Below, in pieces: positions 62,595 through 64,000 of a stretch of DNA of 64,000 nt. Made by a program: the position numbers and the translations under genes. Source of the DNA: Nocardioidaceae bacterium (GTDB lineage Bacteria > Actinomycetota > Actinomycetes > Propionibacteriales > Nocardioidaceae); the NCBI GenBank assembly GCA_029266455.1, contig JAQSWV010000008.1, positions 1 through 64,000 of the forward strand, written 5' to 3'. Every line of letters begins with the position of its first letter. Position 1 is the first letter of the stretch. Below the pieces are notes generated by a model, which was given only the letters and a program-made list of their open reading frames with translations, did not search any database and had not been told where the DNA came from.

Positions 62595-63483
62595 GCCCAG
62601 CACGCCGAGGGCGCCGACAGGCGCCATCCATGACATCGGCTACCGGCACTACGACGGGGCCCGGCTGGGCGCGTCTTACATCCGTCGCTCCCTGTTCGTC
62701 GACACGCTGCGCGGCGCGTACGGCCTCGGCCGCTCGGCGCGGTCGAAGATCATGCCGTTCCTGCTTCTCGGGGTGATGGTGATACCGGCCGTGGTCGTCG
62801 GCATCGTCACCAGCTACATCCAGTTGTCGTCGCTGCCGATCGGCTACACCGTGTACGTCGTCACCTTCCAGGTCGCGGTGACGGTCTTCCTGGGCTCGCA
62901 GTCGCCGGCCGTGACGTCGCGCGACCTTCGCTTCCGGGTGACGGCCTTGTACTTCTCCCGACCCTTGAGCCGCCAGCAGTACGTGCAGGCGAAGTACGCC
63001 GGAATGACGGCCGCGCTCTTCCTGCTGATGGGGGTACCGCTCACCCTGTTGCTGGCGGGCGCGCTCCTCGCGGAGCTGCCGCTCGGCGAGCAGCTGCCTG
63101 ACTACCTGCGCGCCATGGCCGGCGCCGCCATCTACGCACTCGTCCTCGCCGGCATCAGTCTTGTCGTCGCGGCGATGACCCCTCGTCGTGGTGTGGGAGT
63201 GGCCGCCGTGGTCGGGGTGTTCCTGGTCCTGTCCGGGCTGCAGGCCACCGTACGGGCAATGGCGGACGAGTTCGGCAACGACGTGTTCAGCGGCTATACC
63301 GGCCTCATCTCGCCGTACACCCTGGTCGACGGTGTGGTCGCCGGCCTGTTCGGCGCCGACTCCTCGGTCGGCCAGGGGCCACCAGGCGCCGTGGGGACCG
63401 CCGTGTTCTCCGCCGTGGTCGTGCTGGTGGTCGTGGGCTGTTACGCCGCCCTGGTCGCCCGCTACCGGAAGGCGCTGTCGTGA
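62587..63483 (+). CDS. ABC-2-type transporter permease
   Basis: 298 residues with six predicted membrane segments (for example IMPFLLLGVMVIPAVVVGIV, GVAAVVGVFLVLSGLQATVR and AVFSAVVVLVVVGCYAALVA). Large polar loop with RDLRFRVTALYFSRPLSRQQ near the second segment is typical of this family. ATG at 62587 (GGAG six bases upstream) is preferred to 62581. The stop overlaps the next ATPase start (GTGA). Confidence 0.87.
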   Translation: MSEPSTPRAPTGAIHDIGYRHYDGARLGASYIRRSLFVDTLRGAYGLGRSARSKIMPFLLLGVMVIPAVVVGIVTSYIQLSSLPIGYTVYVVTFQVAVTVFLGSQSPAVTSRDLRFRVTALYFSRPLSRQQYVQAKYAGMTAALFLLMGVPLTLLLAGALLAELPLGEQLPDYLRAMAGAAIYALVLAGISLVVAAMTPRRGVGVAAVVGVFLVLSGLQATVRAMADEFGNDVFSGYTGLISPYTLVDGVVAGLFGADSSVGQGPPGAVGTAVFSAVVVLVVVGCYAALVARYRKALS

Positions 63484-64000
63484 GCACCCTCGAGCTGGCA
63501 CAGGTCTCCCGGTGGTTCGGCAACGTGGTGGCGGTCAACGACGTCACCATGCACCTCGGTCCGGGTGTCACCGGTCTGCTGGGGCCCAACGGCGCCGGCA
63601 AGTCCACGCTGATCCACATGATGGCCGGGTTCCTGTCGCCGTCAGCGGGGAGCGTGACACTCGACGGGCGACCGCTCTACCGGGACCCGGAGATCTACCG
63701 TGACGTCGGGTTGGTGCCCGAGCGTGAGGAGATGTACGACGCGCTCACCGGCTGGAGGTTCGTCCTCGCGAACGCCCGGCTGCACGATCTCCCCGACCCC
63801 GAGGCCGCCGCACGGCGGGCGATCGCCACCGTCGACATGACGGAGGCGGAGGAGCGTGACATCCGCACCTACTCGAAAGGGATGAAGCAGCGGATCAAGA
63901 TGGCGACCGCGATCGTGCACGACCCCGCGGTGCTGCTGCTCGACGAACCTTTCAACGGGATGGACCCACGGCAGCGCCTGCACCTGATGGAGCTGCTCCA
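63480..64000 (+). CDS. Second ABC transporter ATPase (partial, runs off window)
   Basis: 173 codons visible. Walker A GPNGAGKST, signature YSKGMKQRIKMATAIVHDP and Walker B VLLLDEPFNGMDP are present; the C-terminal end lies outside. The two ATPases in this cluster are clearly different proteins, so the exporter may use an ATPase heterodimer, or there is a second permease beyond the window. Confidence 0.9.
   Translation, partial: MSTLELAQVSRWFGNVVAVNDVTMHLGPGVTGLLGPNGAGKSTLIHMMAGFLSPSAGSVTLDGRPLYRDPEIYRDVGLVPEREEMYDALTGWRFVLANARLHDLPDPEAAARRAIATVDMTEAEERDIRTYSKGMKQRIKMATAIVHDPAVLLLDEPFNGMDPRQRLHLMELL

Noticed and set aside
1-64000. tRNA, rRNA, CRISPR arrays, transposases or integrases
   Set aside because: Nothing with a cloverleaf, rRNA-like segment, regularly spaced repeat-spacer pattern or recombinase motif was recognised by eye; weak RNA genes could be missed without a covariance search.

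Overview
The window is about 70% GC-type DNA from an actinobacterium. Evidence: an Lsr2 nucleoid protein, F420-type PPOX and LLM oxidoreductases, a Streptomyces-like PHO box before pstS, an ECF-sigma/DGPF pair, many GTG/TTG starts, and several genes that look leaderless (TANNNT box 6-7 nt before the start codon). The pathway content would fit a soil or rock-surface lineage such as Geodermatophilaceae, but that placement is inference only. No rRNA, tRNA, CRISPR array, insertion sequence or prophage was recognised.

Layout. 1-7.7 kb: partial K+ channel, GGDEF-EAL protein, FucP-type sugar symporter coupled to an orphan sugar-binding lipoprotein, LysR regulator, small proteins. 7.8-13.8 kb: phosphate-acquisition region with a translationally coupled glycerophosphodiesterase operon facing the operon pstS-pstC-pstA-pstB-(degenerate response regulator), the latter behind a clear PHO box. 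14-16.6 kb: lipid kinase, an N-terminally truncated PIG-L deacetylase, aldo/keto reductase. 16.7-32.5 kb: a large divergent catabolic locus, the most interesting part. The minus arm has ten genes (livH, livM, livK, livG, livF, Gfo/Idh dehydrogenase, TIM-barrel isomerase, PEP-hydrolase-like protein, Tm-1-like protein, cupin). The plus arm has five (FAD oxidase, TIM-barrel isomerase, second Tm-1-like protein, creatininase-family hydrolase, GntR regulator). Nearly all junctions are ATGA/TGATG overlaps or short gaps, so this looks like one uptake-plus-degradation pathway for an unknown, probably polyhydroxylated and amide-containing substrate.

32.8-47 kb: mostly single genes (Lsr2, acetolactate decarboxylase, beta-propeller protein, methyltransferase, acetyltransferase, MFS exporter, ECF sigma with DGPF partner, CHASE-GGDEF protein) and a protealysin-emfourin protease/inhibitor operon. 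47-48.4 kb: an LLM oxidoreductase whose 3' end is duplicated around a pair of inverted repeats that also occur at the truncated PIG-L gene. 48.4-56.8 kb: a second catabolic locus, with an amidohydrolase divergent from a coupled operon (CoA-transferase, citryl-CoA-lyase-like enzyme, LigB- and LigA-like dioxygenase subunits, alcohol dehydrogenase, MetE-like methyltransferase), ending against a convergent pair of a BNR propeller protein and a MoaD/ThiS-like protein with a C-terminal Gly-Gly. 57-61.5 kb: a decaying or badly sequenced stretch (MFS gene with four -1 frameshifts, broken alcohol dehydrogenase, hydrolase remnant) around an intact sulfite-oxidase-type molybdoenzyme and a DUF2237 gene. 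61.6-64 kb: ABC-2 exporter genes running off the end.

All assignments come from reading translations and motifs by eye; no database search was run.
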